The notes beneath the pieces were generated by a model, which was given only the letters and a program-made list of their open reading frames with translations, searched no databases and had not been told where the DNA came from. Below are positions 25,485 through 36,500 of a stretch of DNA of 64,000 bases, one piece after another. Source of the DNA: Dicaeum eximium (lineage: Eukaryota; Chordata; Aves; Passeriformes; Dicaeidae); the NCBI GenBank assembly GCA_013396995.1, contig VWZP01006688.1, forward strand, positions 434,001-498,000. Reading direction: 5' to 3'. Numbering within the stretch: position 1 is the stretch's first letter; each line of letters opens with the position of its first letter. A program made the translations under genes and the position numbers.

Positions 25485-27211
25485 CCTTTTCCTGAGGAAC
25501 TTGGGGAGATTCCTTTATTTGGCTTTCAGAATGTGGTTCCTATGTATTTGGTTTTATAATATACTTATTCCGTCCTGGTAGAAATTTAATGAAAACAGAA
25601 AGCAATTGGTTTCTCTGAATGGTTGATTGAACCCCTCACTAGCATGTAAGCTTGGGTCTAGTGTGTGCCCCCTCATTGGTGTCACTGAAGTCCATAGTCT
25701 CTCTCTCCTTTTTCATTTTCATCTTTCAATTAAAATTATTTTTTTAAATTGGCCGTTTCCTGACATAGGAGAGTTGGCAAGACAAGCTGATCTTGTGCTA
25801 AAGTTTTGTGATCATCTGCATTGATCCAGAGCTGTTGGCCAGGGGGACCCAGGCTGTGCCTCAGTGGAAGGTGTTTCCTCCTTCCCTCCCCCAAATGCTG
25901 CAGGCATGAACAGCACAGCCAACACCCCCTGCACTTGCCCTGCCTAAAGCACCAGGGGGGTTTGACCTGCATCCTTAGAACTGACTGACACCAAGACACA
26001 CCGGTCCATTTAAGACCACCTTTTAAACTGATGAGGGGGACTAAATAAGAGTTAAATGTTCTGCTTGTGAGAAAATAAACTTCTAGCCTCTGTATATAAT
26101 TATGGCTGCCTAAACCATCAGATCCCTGCTGCAGTACAACACCTTTCCTTTGGCTCGCTCTATTTTGATATTATTCCTTCTAAACCCAGACACAGAAGAA
26201 ACATATTTTTTAAAAAAAAGAAGAGGTGTGAGGCTTTTGTTTCAAAGTGACTGTAATAACTTTTAACAATTATTTTTTACCTAAATTCCTCCATCTCCCT
26301 TTTGTGTTATTCCACCTCCACAACAGCCACCGCTGCTGGGGGTTTCTGCTGGCGCAGCTCGGCAAGAGCAGCTCCCAAAGGCTGGTTTTGGGTGAGGTGG
26401 TTTTGGTGGCGGCCCGGGCGTGGCGGTGTCCCCGTGTCCCCTGCCCAGCGCTGTGGTGCCATCGCGTGGCCGTTCGCTCCGGAAGAGCTTTCGCCGGAAC
26501 AGTGGTGGCGCTTCCCCCCCCGCTTTTTTTTTTTTTTTTCCCCCCTCACCTCTATAGGAGTGTCTCGGCCCCCTCTTGCGCACAAAGCTGTTGACTGCTC
26601 GTTAGACCTGCATCCCTAAAGCCTGGACACCTGTCCTGTTTTATGGGAGTCAGTGGATGTAACTTGGAATAACCTTGCACCTAAAAGAGGGGTCTGGATT
26701 CACTGTTGCTTTCCAACACAGCCCGTGGGGTGGTGCATCCCAGGGAGGTCAGGAGTGCTTCTGCTTTTCTGTCTGCAGAGGAGCAAGTGAAACCTGCAGC
26801 CGGCACCTCTTCTACACACACCCAGGTTTGGGTAGGAATCACAACTTATATTGCTTGAAGAAAAGTATTTTCCAAGAAAACGCCCTGTCAGAATCCAGCT
26901 TGCAGTTTGCCTGAGTATGTTGCTCTTTCCCAGCAGCAGCAGCAGCTCAGCCCACCCCCTGTTTCTGGCTCAGCAGCAGGGTAAGGGTCAGCAACTCTGC
27001 CAAAGGACCACAGTCCTGTCAAATAGCTGGATACAGCACACCAAGCACCACCATTGTTCCTAGAGACATGGGAACAGGACAGCTTTGCAGCACTTTGCCT
27101 GCCTTGGAGCACGACAATGAACAGGTGTCTGTTAAGCCTAGGACACCAACAGTGCAGTGGAGTGGTGGATAACCATGGAAAGAACCTAAGAACACAAGGA
27201 TAAAATTATCT
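25485..27211. other. Non-coding stretch with a GC-rich patch
   Basis: No supported gene. Bases 26320-26600 are conspicuously GC- and CpG-rich, ending in a C8/T15+/C6 homopolymer block near 26513-26545. The rest is ordinary sequence. Confidence 0.5.
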
Positions 27212-27640
27212 GAGTCCAGAGGAGGGCCAATAGGATCCTCAGAGGCCGGGAGTACCTCTGCTATAAGGACAGGCTGAGAGAACTGGGGTGGTTTAGCCTG
27301 GAGAAGGGAAGGCTCCAGGGAGTCTTTACAGCACCTTCTGATACCTCAAGGGGCTGTAAGAGAGCTGGAGAGGGACACAAGGACATGTGGTGATAGGACA
27401 AGGGGGCATGGCTTTGAAAGGGTACAGGATTAGATTCGTTATTAGGGGGAAAAATCTTAACTGTCAGGATGGTGAGGCACTGGAAGTGGTTGCCCAGAGA
27501 AGCTGTGGCTGCCCCATCCCTGGAATTGTTCAGGTTAGATCAGTCTTGAAAGAACCTGGTCTAGTAGGAGGTGTCCCTATCCATGGCAGGGGGGTTGAAA
27601 TGAGATGATATTTAGCAGTACCTTACAAGCCAAACCACTC
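27212..27640 (+). repeat. CR1 LINE 3' fragment
   Basis: Longer CR1 tail: GGAGGGCCAATAGGATCCTC, GGACAGGCTGAGAGAACTGG, TTGCCCAGAGAAGCTGTGGC and GTGTCCCTATCCATGGCAGG in the family order. Truncated at its 5' end; it ends in a diverged copy of the CR1 terminus. Confidence 0.9.
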
Positions 27641-29861
27641 TGCTCTCCTCTGCTTGTAGTTAATACCTTCCTGACCTTCAAGAGTCACCTGCTGACCTAC
27701 CATTTTCAGGCTGATAGATGTGACAGTCTGATGTGAGCTCACACATTCCTCTCCTTTGCACTGTCCCCACTGCAGGTGGGACCTCACCTGGGGATTTTCA
27801 CCCCACAAAACTTAGTCACATCCCAGCTGACAGAAGCTGAGGCAGTGGCAGGTCACACGTGACACTGTGAAGAAGGCTGGTGTTTGAGAGTCCCCCTGCT
27901 TGGTGTTTCTCATTAAGCAGGCAGCTCTCCTTGTAAACAGATCACTTGGATATTTAACACCCACGTGACCTGCAGGCAGTTAATGCAGAGCCCTGTGGTG
28001 GTCCTTGGGTTTGTGAAGCCTGGGAAGCTCAGAAATCCAAGTCTGCCCTCAACAGACAAAACCTCTAATGGCACATCATTTGCTTGCTCAGCCTGGATGG
28101 ATCAGGACAGCCTTGGACAGGAGCTGTTCTTTCCAGGCTGGGCAAGGCCAGGGAGTTGGCACAAATTGCCAGAGTGTTTGAACAGGATGCTGTGTTCTTG
28201 GGAGAGGAGTCATTGCTCCTGTCTCTGCCCTGTAGGCTCTGAGGGTGGAGGGCACTGTCTGGTTTGTCTGGGGACACAAGTCTGCCAACTATGGAAGAGC
28301 AACAGAACTGACGAGATCAGGGCCCTATGCCAGCCTAGGACATCGCTTTTGATAAACCATGACAGTGCTTTTTATTTTCTGTGAACCAACTAGCAAAAGC
28401 ATTTAATCTCAATGGAGACAGGCCCAAGCAGGTCAGGAGTTTATGAATTTGTCTGTTTGTACTTTTCTGCCCTGAAGTGGCATTAGATTTTCCCCATCAG
28501 AAGTGTATTTCCAGCTTGCCCAGTTGCTAAAACAGTTGAGAGGAAATCAGCCTGTCTCATCTCTCACCTGGGCTCTGGTAGCTCACACAGAAAGGGGGCT
28601 CTGAGGGCACAGGAAGGGCTTTAATGCACAATTTCCTTTCCTCTTCCATGTGTTAGGCTGAAACCGACAGTGAAAGTGCTGCCACATCCAGTTCTGAACT
28701 GCATTTCCAGAGTGTATGTGCGTGCTATAGCTGCTCAGCAAACGTGTGACTTGGTTCTGGCTCTGGGGAGTGTGGGAAAGCTCCCCACAAACCAGGGGAT
28801 GTAGCCTGTGGGATGGAGGGGACTGATGTGCTGCCAGCTTCCCTAGCAGGATAAATCTCACTGGATAATTGCTGGCAGTGTTTTACCAGTGCACAGAGCT
28901 GCTCCATCCTACAAATGCTGCTCCTGAAGCAGATGTCCCTCACTGCAGAGCCTCAGCCCACTGGAGAGTGGATGGCCCTGCACAGGTCTGGGTGTGACAG
29001 GTTCTTTACACAAACTGAGATCAAACACACTGTGCAAAGCCTTGTAAAACCTGTAAAGCCAAGCAGATCAATGTCACATTGAGAGCTCTCCTGCCCACAG
29101 GGAAGGGGCAGCACTCTACCCACCCCTGCCTTGTCCAGAGCCACTGGGCAGTGTCTCTGAGGGGCTGAGCCCCTGAGCCTGATGTCTTGCTTGTGATCAC
29201 TTTGGCAGTCATCAGTTCGGGGTAAGGTTCTGTCTGACAGTGCTGGAAGCCAGCTGGTCACAGTCTGACCTGCACCCACCCAAACTGGGGATCCCAGAGT
29301 GGAGCAGGCTGCCCTGTCTCCGTGCAGCTACCATGAAGCAGGATAGTTAGGCAGACTGCCACTGCCAGAGACACAACAAGAAGGTGTCCCTGGCCCCAAA
29401 TTGACCTCACCTGGGCCACTGGGAGGAAAGGCTGAGGGTTTGTATTTAGAGCAGGCTAGTCTTGGCTCGTCGTGTTGGGCCCTCTTGGGGATCCTGGAGC
29501 ACAAGGGACACGAGCAGTGCATGACAGTGCCTGATCTCACTGAATGTGCAGCTGTGGGGGCTGTGTGTGGAGCATCCACAATCCTGTGTGAGTAGCCCTC
29601 TGTTCCCTTAATTTGGGCAAAGATGTGACACGTGAGATGTGGCGTTCAGCTGAATGCTAAAGGGAATCCTCTCACTGCAGGGGCTTGGCAGTGCTGATTG
29701 CTGAACAGTGGGGGCAGAGGGAAAGGGGGGATCTTTCAAAGCAGGGCTGCAAGGTAGGGAAAACATGGGGACATCTGTGTCGTCAAGTGGCCCAGCAGGC
29801 AGTACAGACATTGGAACACATGGAAAATGGGGTGGGGCCCCATTAAATTTAATGCTCTCAC
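27641..29861. other. Anonymous stretch upstream of the membrane-protein gene
   Basis: No recognised gene or repeat. Several minus-strand open stretches exist but lack support; a candidate minus-strand exon adjoins its right edge at 29862. Confidence 0.45.
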
Positions 29862-29940
29862 CTTAAAATCATCATCATCAGGATCTATGAGCTCGATCCT
29901 GATAACAACTTGATGCATCGAGCTGGACACCGCGGGGGCA
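29862..29940 (-). CDS. Candidate minus-strand coding exon, unknown gene
   Basis: In minus orientation a strong polypyrimidine tract and CCCACAG acceptor precede 79 bases that end AAG|GTGAGA. Only one frame is open; it encodes a short segment including VVIRIELIDPDDDDF. It would join in phase to a possible first exon at 30102-30148. I do not recognise the protein and found no convincing next exon to the left. A chance open frame around a GAT repeat is possible. Confidence 0.25.
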
Positions 29941-30101
29941 CTGTGGGAGGGAGGGGCAGTGAAATGCTGGTTGGGAAAGCTCTGTGCTCACCATAGGCTG
30001 CGTTCTGTTACGGCATGGCTGGCCCCAGTGAAAATGGGAACTGCTGTGGGGCTGCTTTTCTTGTTTCTCTTCTCTCAGGAAATCTCGTGAAATCCTCTCA
30101 C

Positions 30102-30148
30102 TTGACGAGGTCACGGGGGGCTGGCCCGCAGCCAGGCCGGGTTCCCAT
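30102..30148 (-). CDS. Candidate minus-strand first coding exon
   Basis: ATG at 30148-30146 opens 15 codons plus two bases and ends AA|GTGAGA. The phase (2) fits the 29862-29940 exon. It sits in the CpG-rich region about 160 bp from the TATA box of the + strand gene, so a divergent promoter would be needed. Speculative. Confidence 0.2.
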
Positions 30149-30180
30149 GCTGCCCTGCCCGTTCCTTCCCGGGGGCCGAT

Positions 30181-30189
30181 CACTTCCTC
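30181..30189 (-). promoter_or_regulatory. ETS/PU.1-like site
   Basis: The minus strand reads GAGGAAGTG, close to the PU.1 (SPI1) consensus used in myeloid and B-cell promoters, about 120 bases upstream of the TATA box. A single short match, so only suggestive of blood-cell expression. Confidence 0.3.
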
Positions 30190-30308
30190 AGAGCCCTCCT
30201 GTGGCACGGGTTCCTGCAGCTCTGTGAGGGGAGATTGCTCCTCGGCCTGCCTGGTGTGTGTCTGCTCCGGGGAGCCCGTGTCGGCTCAGGACCTGTTCCA
30301 TCCCCGAA

Positions 30309-30314
30309 TATAAA
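30309..30314 (+). promoter_or_regulatory. TATA box
   Basis: TATAAA within CCCCGAATATAAACCCCGC, about 155 bases before the coding start. Its isolation in GC-rich sequence makes it stand out. Confidence 0.55.
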
Positions 30315-30396
30315 CCCCGCTTTGTTGGGGAGAGGTTGACTTGACTGAGCCGCATGATCAGTCAGGTGACAAAATTGGGCACAAAAGCGGAGGAGA

Positions 30397-30441
30397 ATGA
30401 GCGGCTGGGTGAGGGCATTAGCTGCTGATCTTGCCTCTTGA
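30397..30441 (+). other. Possible upstream ORF in the 5'UTR
   Basis: ATG with AGA at -3 to -1 opens 14 codons and closes at TGA 26 bases before the main ATG, out of frame with it. If the transcript starts at the TATA box this uORF is in the leader and could dampen translation. Confidence 0.3.
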
Positions 30442-30467
30442 CAGGCTGCCTTACTCCTCAGGGAAAA

Positions 30468-30522
30468 ATGAGTGCCTGGCTCTGTCCTCTGCTCTGGAGC
30501 TTAACCATGGTGTGCTTAGCAG
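30468..30522 (+). CDS. Membrane-protein gene exon 1, signal peptide
   Basis: ATG in a good context (AAAAATGA, A at -3). Encodes MSAWLCPLLWSLTMVCLA plus one base, donor GTAAGT. The hydrophobic core is a classic secretory leader. This ATG was chosen because the upstream ATG at 30397 is out of frame and closes quickly. Confidence 0.85.
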
Positions 30523-33500
30523 GTAAGTTCTCCCGAGTTTCTCTGGGAGGAACAGGGTTTCTCTTCACAGAGGTGGGAAAAGCAATAATGGGACTGTGGG
30601 AGCCCTGGGCTCCACCGCCGTGGGCAGGGCTGGGGAAGGCGGGGAAGGAAGGAAGTGTTGGAAGTGGGATGCATGCGGTAAATACAAAAATCTGCTTTTA
30701 CAAGAAGAAAAGAAAGAAAGGAGAAATAGAGCTGTATTACTCTGCGCATGGAGGATTTGTAGAGGCTTTATCTAATACCCCAAGGAGCAGGATCCTTGTT
30801 GGTAGGTTGGGAAAGATCAGCTCTCTATCCTTCCCTGACATCCTCAAGGCTCTTGTTCGTACCAAGGCGTCAGATGCAAAATAACTCATCCTTCAAGTTC
30901 CCCTGGAGATACTTCGAGTGATTCACAGTGCTCCTTAAAAAAAAAACAACAAACAAACAAACAAAAAAAAAACCCCAACCAACCAAACAAACAACGAAAA
31001 AAGGCTGGCAAAAGCAAAATCACTGCTCCATGACATAGACAATATAAGTGCAGGAGAGAAAATGCTTTGTCTGATGAAGCTGAGGTTGTTTGAGTACTGG
31101 TTTTTCACACCTGTGAGTGACTATAACTGGTAAAATACACAAACACTTTGCTTGCTCAAAAGTATTTTTTTCAACCTTCTGACTTCTTTTTTTTTCCTCC
31201 AGAAGTTGTTTAAATTATTAAGAAGTACTGGCTACCAAAGGTTATTGATGGCTGCTGAAGTTTTGCAAACAACTCTACTACTTTTGGCAACATTGTGGAA
31301 AACTACTTTCCAATTTTAAAAATTCCTTGTAAGAGCTCCACCATTTGACATTAAAACTAACCAACCAATGAAACATATTCAACTAAAAAACCCCAACAAC
31401 AAAAAGTTCATCCAGCTATGGGCAGTCCAAGTTGTTGAAACCTCAGCAGTGTCTCTAGCTGGCAGCTGAGCTGTGGGGTCAGGAGGGAGCTGTGGGAGAT
31501 CAGACTTTGATCTCAGAGGTCCTTCTGAAAGGTTTTTCCTGGGAATTTGACTTGCCCTTATTACTGCTAGTGTTTACATTAGGATTAATTTAATGGATCT
31601 CAGGACTGACTCAGTTTGTTGCCAGAGGTGAGGAAAAAGCAAGCAGACTGGCTTCAACCCCTCAGGCATGGGAATCAGATGAGGGGAATTGTACATCTTG
31701 GCTCTGGATGGAGGCTTGGCCACGGTAGCAGTGTCCTGGGTGGGCACTGTGGAGCTGCTCTCCCTACCTTGGACCAATGCTGGCATGTCTGTCCCTTGGA
31801 TTTGAGCCTGGGGCAAACCAGTGTGTTACAAAATTATCACTGTTAGATTTGGTGTCTCTGTTTTAGGGCTACAGCAAGAAAATGAGATTATAGTTCAGTT
31901 GGTGCTGAACAGTATTGGCACAGTGCTAATAATGCCAAGGGTGTGGGTTTGATCCACATATGGGCCATTCACTTAAGAGCTGGAGTCCATGATCCCCTGA
32001 GTCCCTTCCAACTCAGACTATTCTGTAAATTCTTTAAAACGTAGGCAATGGCCCAGATGGCTGGGTGCTCATCTGCTTTACTCAGTAGTTACACCAAGAT
32101 GGGTTTTGGCACAAAGCAGGCAGTCAACATCAGGAGGGAGCACTCCCAGCAAACTGTCTCCATGTGATCACAACCTTATAAAGACTCTTTTATCCACTGT
32201 CCTGTTCCTGGTGCAGAACTTTATCTGGAGCTGCCATCAGCTTGGTCTGCATGTTGATGTTTGTACCAAGGTAGTGCTGAGCACTGGTGCCCACAGTGCC
32301 TGGCCTTGCATGGTGGGTACAAAATTAAGAGAGAAATTAAAGGCTGGGGTGAGTCAGGGCTGGGGAAAAGCCTGCAGGGATGTGGGTCTGACACCTGACA
32401 GCTTGTGCTGTCACACATCTTGTCACCCTGCCCCTGTCCTTCCTCACCTACATCCCACTGTCAGGTGTCAGCTGCACTCTTTGACCTCCTTGAAAACCAT
32501 AAACCAATTTCTTAGGAGTCCTTGTGTTTTCCATGCCACTGGGCATGGATTGCCAGGGGGACTTAGCAGGTGTGTGCTGCTGGAGAGAGCATTTACACCC
32601 CACAGTATCAGCTCCACTTCCCTACTGGTGCTGTATGAGGTTGGGTGTTTTCAGAAGCTGCAGTAAGTACTGAGGAAATCCCTGCCCTGAGTTCCTGAAC
32701 CTGGCTGGTGGCACAGCTGCTGTGGCAGGAGCTGCCTCCTTTGGTTTTGCTTTTCTTCCTTTGCTTAGTACCACACTGCTAAATTAACAACAACCTGCTG
32801 CTTTCCATGCTCAGTTTCATGGGTCTCTCCTCTGTTAGAAACTGGAGGACGTTACCCATGCCCGTGCCAAGGGATGTCTCCCATCAGCAGATGATGTTCC
32901 AGTCCACCATGTACCACAGCAAAACAGCCTGAGCTGCAGTAATACCTCCTTTCTCTACAGAGTTCAGCAATCCTCACTCTGATGAGGGATTTCAGAATTA
33001 AAGCAAGTCTTGGCCCTTCTGGTTACTGGATGTACCCCCAGAGCAGCTAAAAAAGCCCTGAGCCCATGTCTCTTCTTGGCTGCCCTGTTGAGGGAGATGG
33101 GATTAAGCAGTCAGCTACTTGACAAGCATTTTAAATCAGATTGTCATGAGTTCTCAGTGTAAACAGTCTCAAGGAGCTAACAAAACTGACTGTTTCAGGC
33201 AATTCCCACAGCCATGAGTCAGACCTCCTGGACATTGGCATTGACTTACTTGTGGCCTCATGGACCCACTAATTAATTTCCTTGTTAAGTCTCTCATGTG
33301 CCATGAGAGATGGCATCATGCTCAGATGCTGCCTCAGGTCCTTGCTCTGTAGTGGAACATGGCAGAGGGGAGTTTCTGGACATCAAACAAGGATACATGG
33401 TTTAAGCAGTTGATAAAGACCTAAATGAGAAGCCATCATAAAAGGGAGAACAGTAATTCAGCATCTAATTATGTTTTTTCTTCTCTTAGGTATTGCTTTA

Positions 33501-36500
33501 GGCCAGACAACCAGCACTGAGGTCCCCATCACATCAACCCCAGCACCTCCCAGTGAAACTAGCACTGAGGTTCCCATTGCATCCACCCCAGCACCTCCCA
33601 GTACAACCACTGCTACGGCCTCTGCTCCCCCAGCTGCTCCTGCAACGCTCTCAGCCGGGCTGACACCAACCACTGCAAACCCTGCTCCGTCCACAGCAGC
33701 TCCATCTGCTGATCCGAGCACAAAATCCCCTGCCCAGACTCTGCCCACCACCATGGGGACTGTCCCCACCTCTGGCAGCAGGGCCACCTCTCAAGGATCT
33801 TCAGCACTGACGGCCACATCCAGCAGTGTCCCAGCATCCCCTCCAGGAGCGACCACATCCCCTGGGCTCCCGTCGTCAGCTCCGCTCCCCAGCACCCCCC
33901 AGCCCTCCAACTGCAGCAGGGTGAATGTGACAGCCTGTGCTCCCTGCCCCCCAGGGACAGTCCCCACCCAAGGTAAGGGTCCTTGCTCCTGGCTTCAGTG
34001 TTAGAGGGAAAAGGGCTTTGTCAGGGGAGGTGAAGCCGGCACTTGTTCTTGTGTTGGAAACTTGGACAGGCAGCAGGAGAGGGACTTAATTCATTTCACC
34101 CTTCTGAAATCAAAGACTTGGTCTTTCCTGGCCTTGTGCTGTGTTTTGGTCTTCCTAAGGCTTCCTCAGTGGGGTGACAAAGTACTTGGATTGTGGCACA
34201 AAGTGTAACATGAGTACAGTTTGATTTATCGGCAGAACATAATTTTGGGGTCCAGGGCCAAATACAAGGTCTGTTTCCAGCTGTCTCGAATGTTTGAAAG
34301 AGAATGTCTGCTATAGAGACAGCCTTTTTCCATGGCCTTGAGAAAACACTTGATCAACCTCTGCTGTGGTCAGCAGTGCATAATATAGCCTTTCTCAGAA
34401 GTTACTTGTTGTAACATGGTTGGGTTTTGATTTCAAGCACCACCACCCTATCCCACAAAAAAAAATCTCAAAAAAGAAAATAATTCTCCAAAATACAAGG
34501 CATGTACTTTTTGCTTATTCCCTGCACTGCAGGGCATTTTTTAAAAGCAGCTCTGATGCTGTAGGGTGAATCTGCAGAGGACAGGAGTTACCTCACACCT
34601 CCCTTTTACGCAGGATCTTCTTTGATAGGGGCTTCTACTCTTGCCTGTGTTGGTGGTGCAGCTGCAGTAAATCTCACCCAATTCCTCTGCATGGCTGGGA
34701 TGGGTTTTGTGGAGCAGAGAGGGGTAGAACTTGCCTGCTGGGAACGCCATGGTTCCTGTGCTCAAAGAAAAGCTGTTGCTGCTTAAGGCAGATCCTTGAC
34801 TCTGGGGCTTTACTGATCAGTTCTGCTTCCTACAAGCTTAAATTATCAGTAATCTAAAGAAGTATATTGGTTTAGTTTGGGGTTTTTTGGGGTTTGGGGT
34901 TTTTTTTGTATTTTTAGGTTTTTTGTTTGGTTTGGTTTTTTTTTTTGGGGGGGGTGTGTTTTTGTGGTGTTGTTGTTTTTGTGTGCTTTTTTTTTGTTTG
35001 TTTGTTTTGGGGGGTGTTTTTTGGTCTTTTTTTTTTTTTTGTATGCGTGTGCTGGAGGGAAAACAAGGGAAATTTTCCTGGCCCCTGAAATTAAAGAAGG
35101 AAAAAGCAATCAGCTTAATTACTGGAGATAGACACTGACAGCCTTGACTCCTTAGATCATCTTTTGGCTGTTCTGCAGCTTGCTAGCAGTGGACAGCATC
35201 ATAATTAGCATGAAGATTGCAGTTTCTACCCTCTGAGTGCCTTGCCAGAGGAAAACTGCATCCCAAAACTTCTGCCTGTCCTGGCAGACACAGGGGCTTC
35301 AGTCAACTCTTGCAACTGATCCTGACTTTTTGTACCAATGTAGGCACCTTGAGCTGCTCGTGCTGCGTGGGGGGCTCGTGCACAGACCCCAGTGCCTGCA
35401 GCCCCTGCCCACCAGGCCACTACCAGCCCCAAGGTGGGCAACCATCCTGCCTGCCCTGCCCACAGGGCTATTACACCAGGTGAGTGACAGCCTCTGAGCA
35501 TGGGCACTGTGTGATATACCACAAAACACTTCCCAGCTGGAAAAATCTCTTCCCTTGGGCTGTAGGAAAAGTGCTGCCAGGGTTGTTTCTCAGAGGCTAA
35601 ATTCTCCTCATCAGGAAACCTTGGTGTGGATATGCTTGTGCTGAGGGCTGCCCCTCTGTGGGCTTCCCTTTTTTCCCATCGTGCCTTTTGTCTGCACTGT
35701 GGGAACATGTTTTGTGGTGGGGAGACACTTGGGAATCAGCTGTGGATTCATCTCGTCAGCATTTCTCTAGGATATGTCTGACCAACAGGCTCCATCTCCC
35801 TGCTTTGCCCAATTACTTTCTCAATCCCTGTTTTCTTGCCCCCAGGGCATCTCATTACATTCAAGTTGCTGGTGTCTGAAGCAATACCCTCGGCTGTTAG
35901 AGTGTGGAAAAGCTGGCAAGACATCCCAGCCAGGAGCCCAGTCTTGCAATTCCACCAGGCTGCCTCATCCAGGGATGCTATACAAGTGTCCTGTGGCTGT
36001 GGGGACATGTACATGTGCTGCTCTCTCCATTTCTATCAGATTTTCTCTTGCTGTATCCATGTCTGCAAGCAGTGAGCTGTGTCCTTTGTGGGGTTGCAAG
36101 GACAGGAGGGATGGCAAGAGCCTGCCAGGGCTGTGTCCATTGAGGAGCAGCTGCATTTGGATCAGTCTTGGGGAATGGCAACAAAATCTGGCTGTAGGAG
36201 GGGTGGCCTGACCTTGCAGTTTGTTTGCAGCAGCTGCTGAGTTTGAGGTGCCAGCAGGATCTTCCTCTGTGCTCCCCTCCGTGCTCCACCCTTGCAGTTT
36301 GTGCTGGGAGGACCTGCCTTAAAAATGTGCCCCCAAATTGCTTTAAAAGCCAGTCAGGAGCAGTCTCCAGGGCACACAGAGGGATGTGGGAGAGGGTCAG
36401 GCAGCAGTGCTGGGTTGGTGTGTGCCAGGGCAGGGACCAAAAGTGGGGGGATCTGGAGGGGACCTTGGGGGTGCAGTGTGTGCATGGCCATCTCCTGGTG

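Larger units (their letters stand above)
30085..30335 (+). promoter_or_regulatory. CpG-rich promoter of the 443-residue membrane-protein gene
   Basis: GC- and CpG-rich sequence directly upstream of the signal-peptide exon. It contains a TATA box and an ETS/PU.1-like element. Transcription start would fall near 30335-30345, giving a 5'UTR of about 125 bases. Confidence 0.55.

Noticed and set aside
31889..31965. tRNA-Ile gene
   Set aside because: The tRNA-like arms are disrupted and it is fused to a CR1-type tail, so it is a SINE head.
32106..32666. 186-codon + strand open frame in intron 1 of the membrane-protein gene
   Set aside because: No splice sites in phase with the neighbouring exons, no domain and no start context.
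34870..35041. Interstitial telomeric repeat
   Set aside because: The tract is irregular TTTTGGGG-like, not (TTAGGG)n.
34877..35138. Gly/Phe-rich open frames
   Set aside because: Translations of the G/T tract only.
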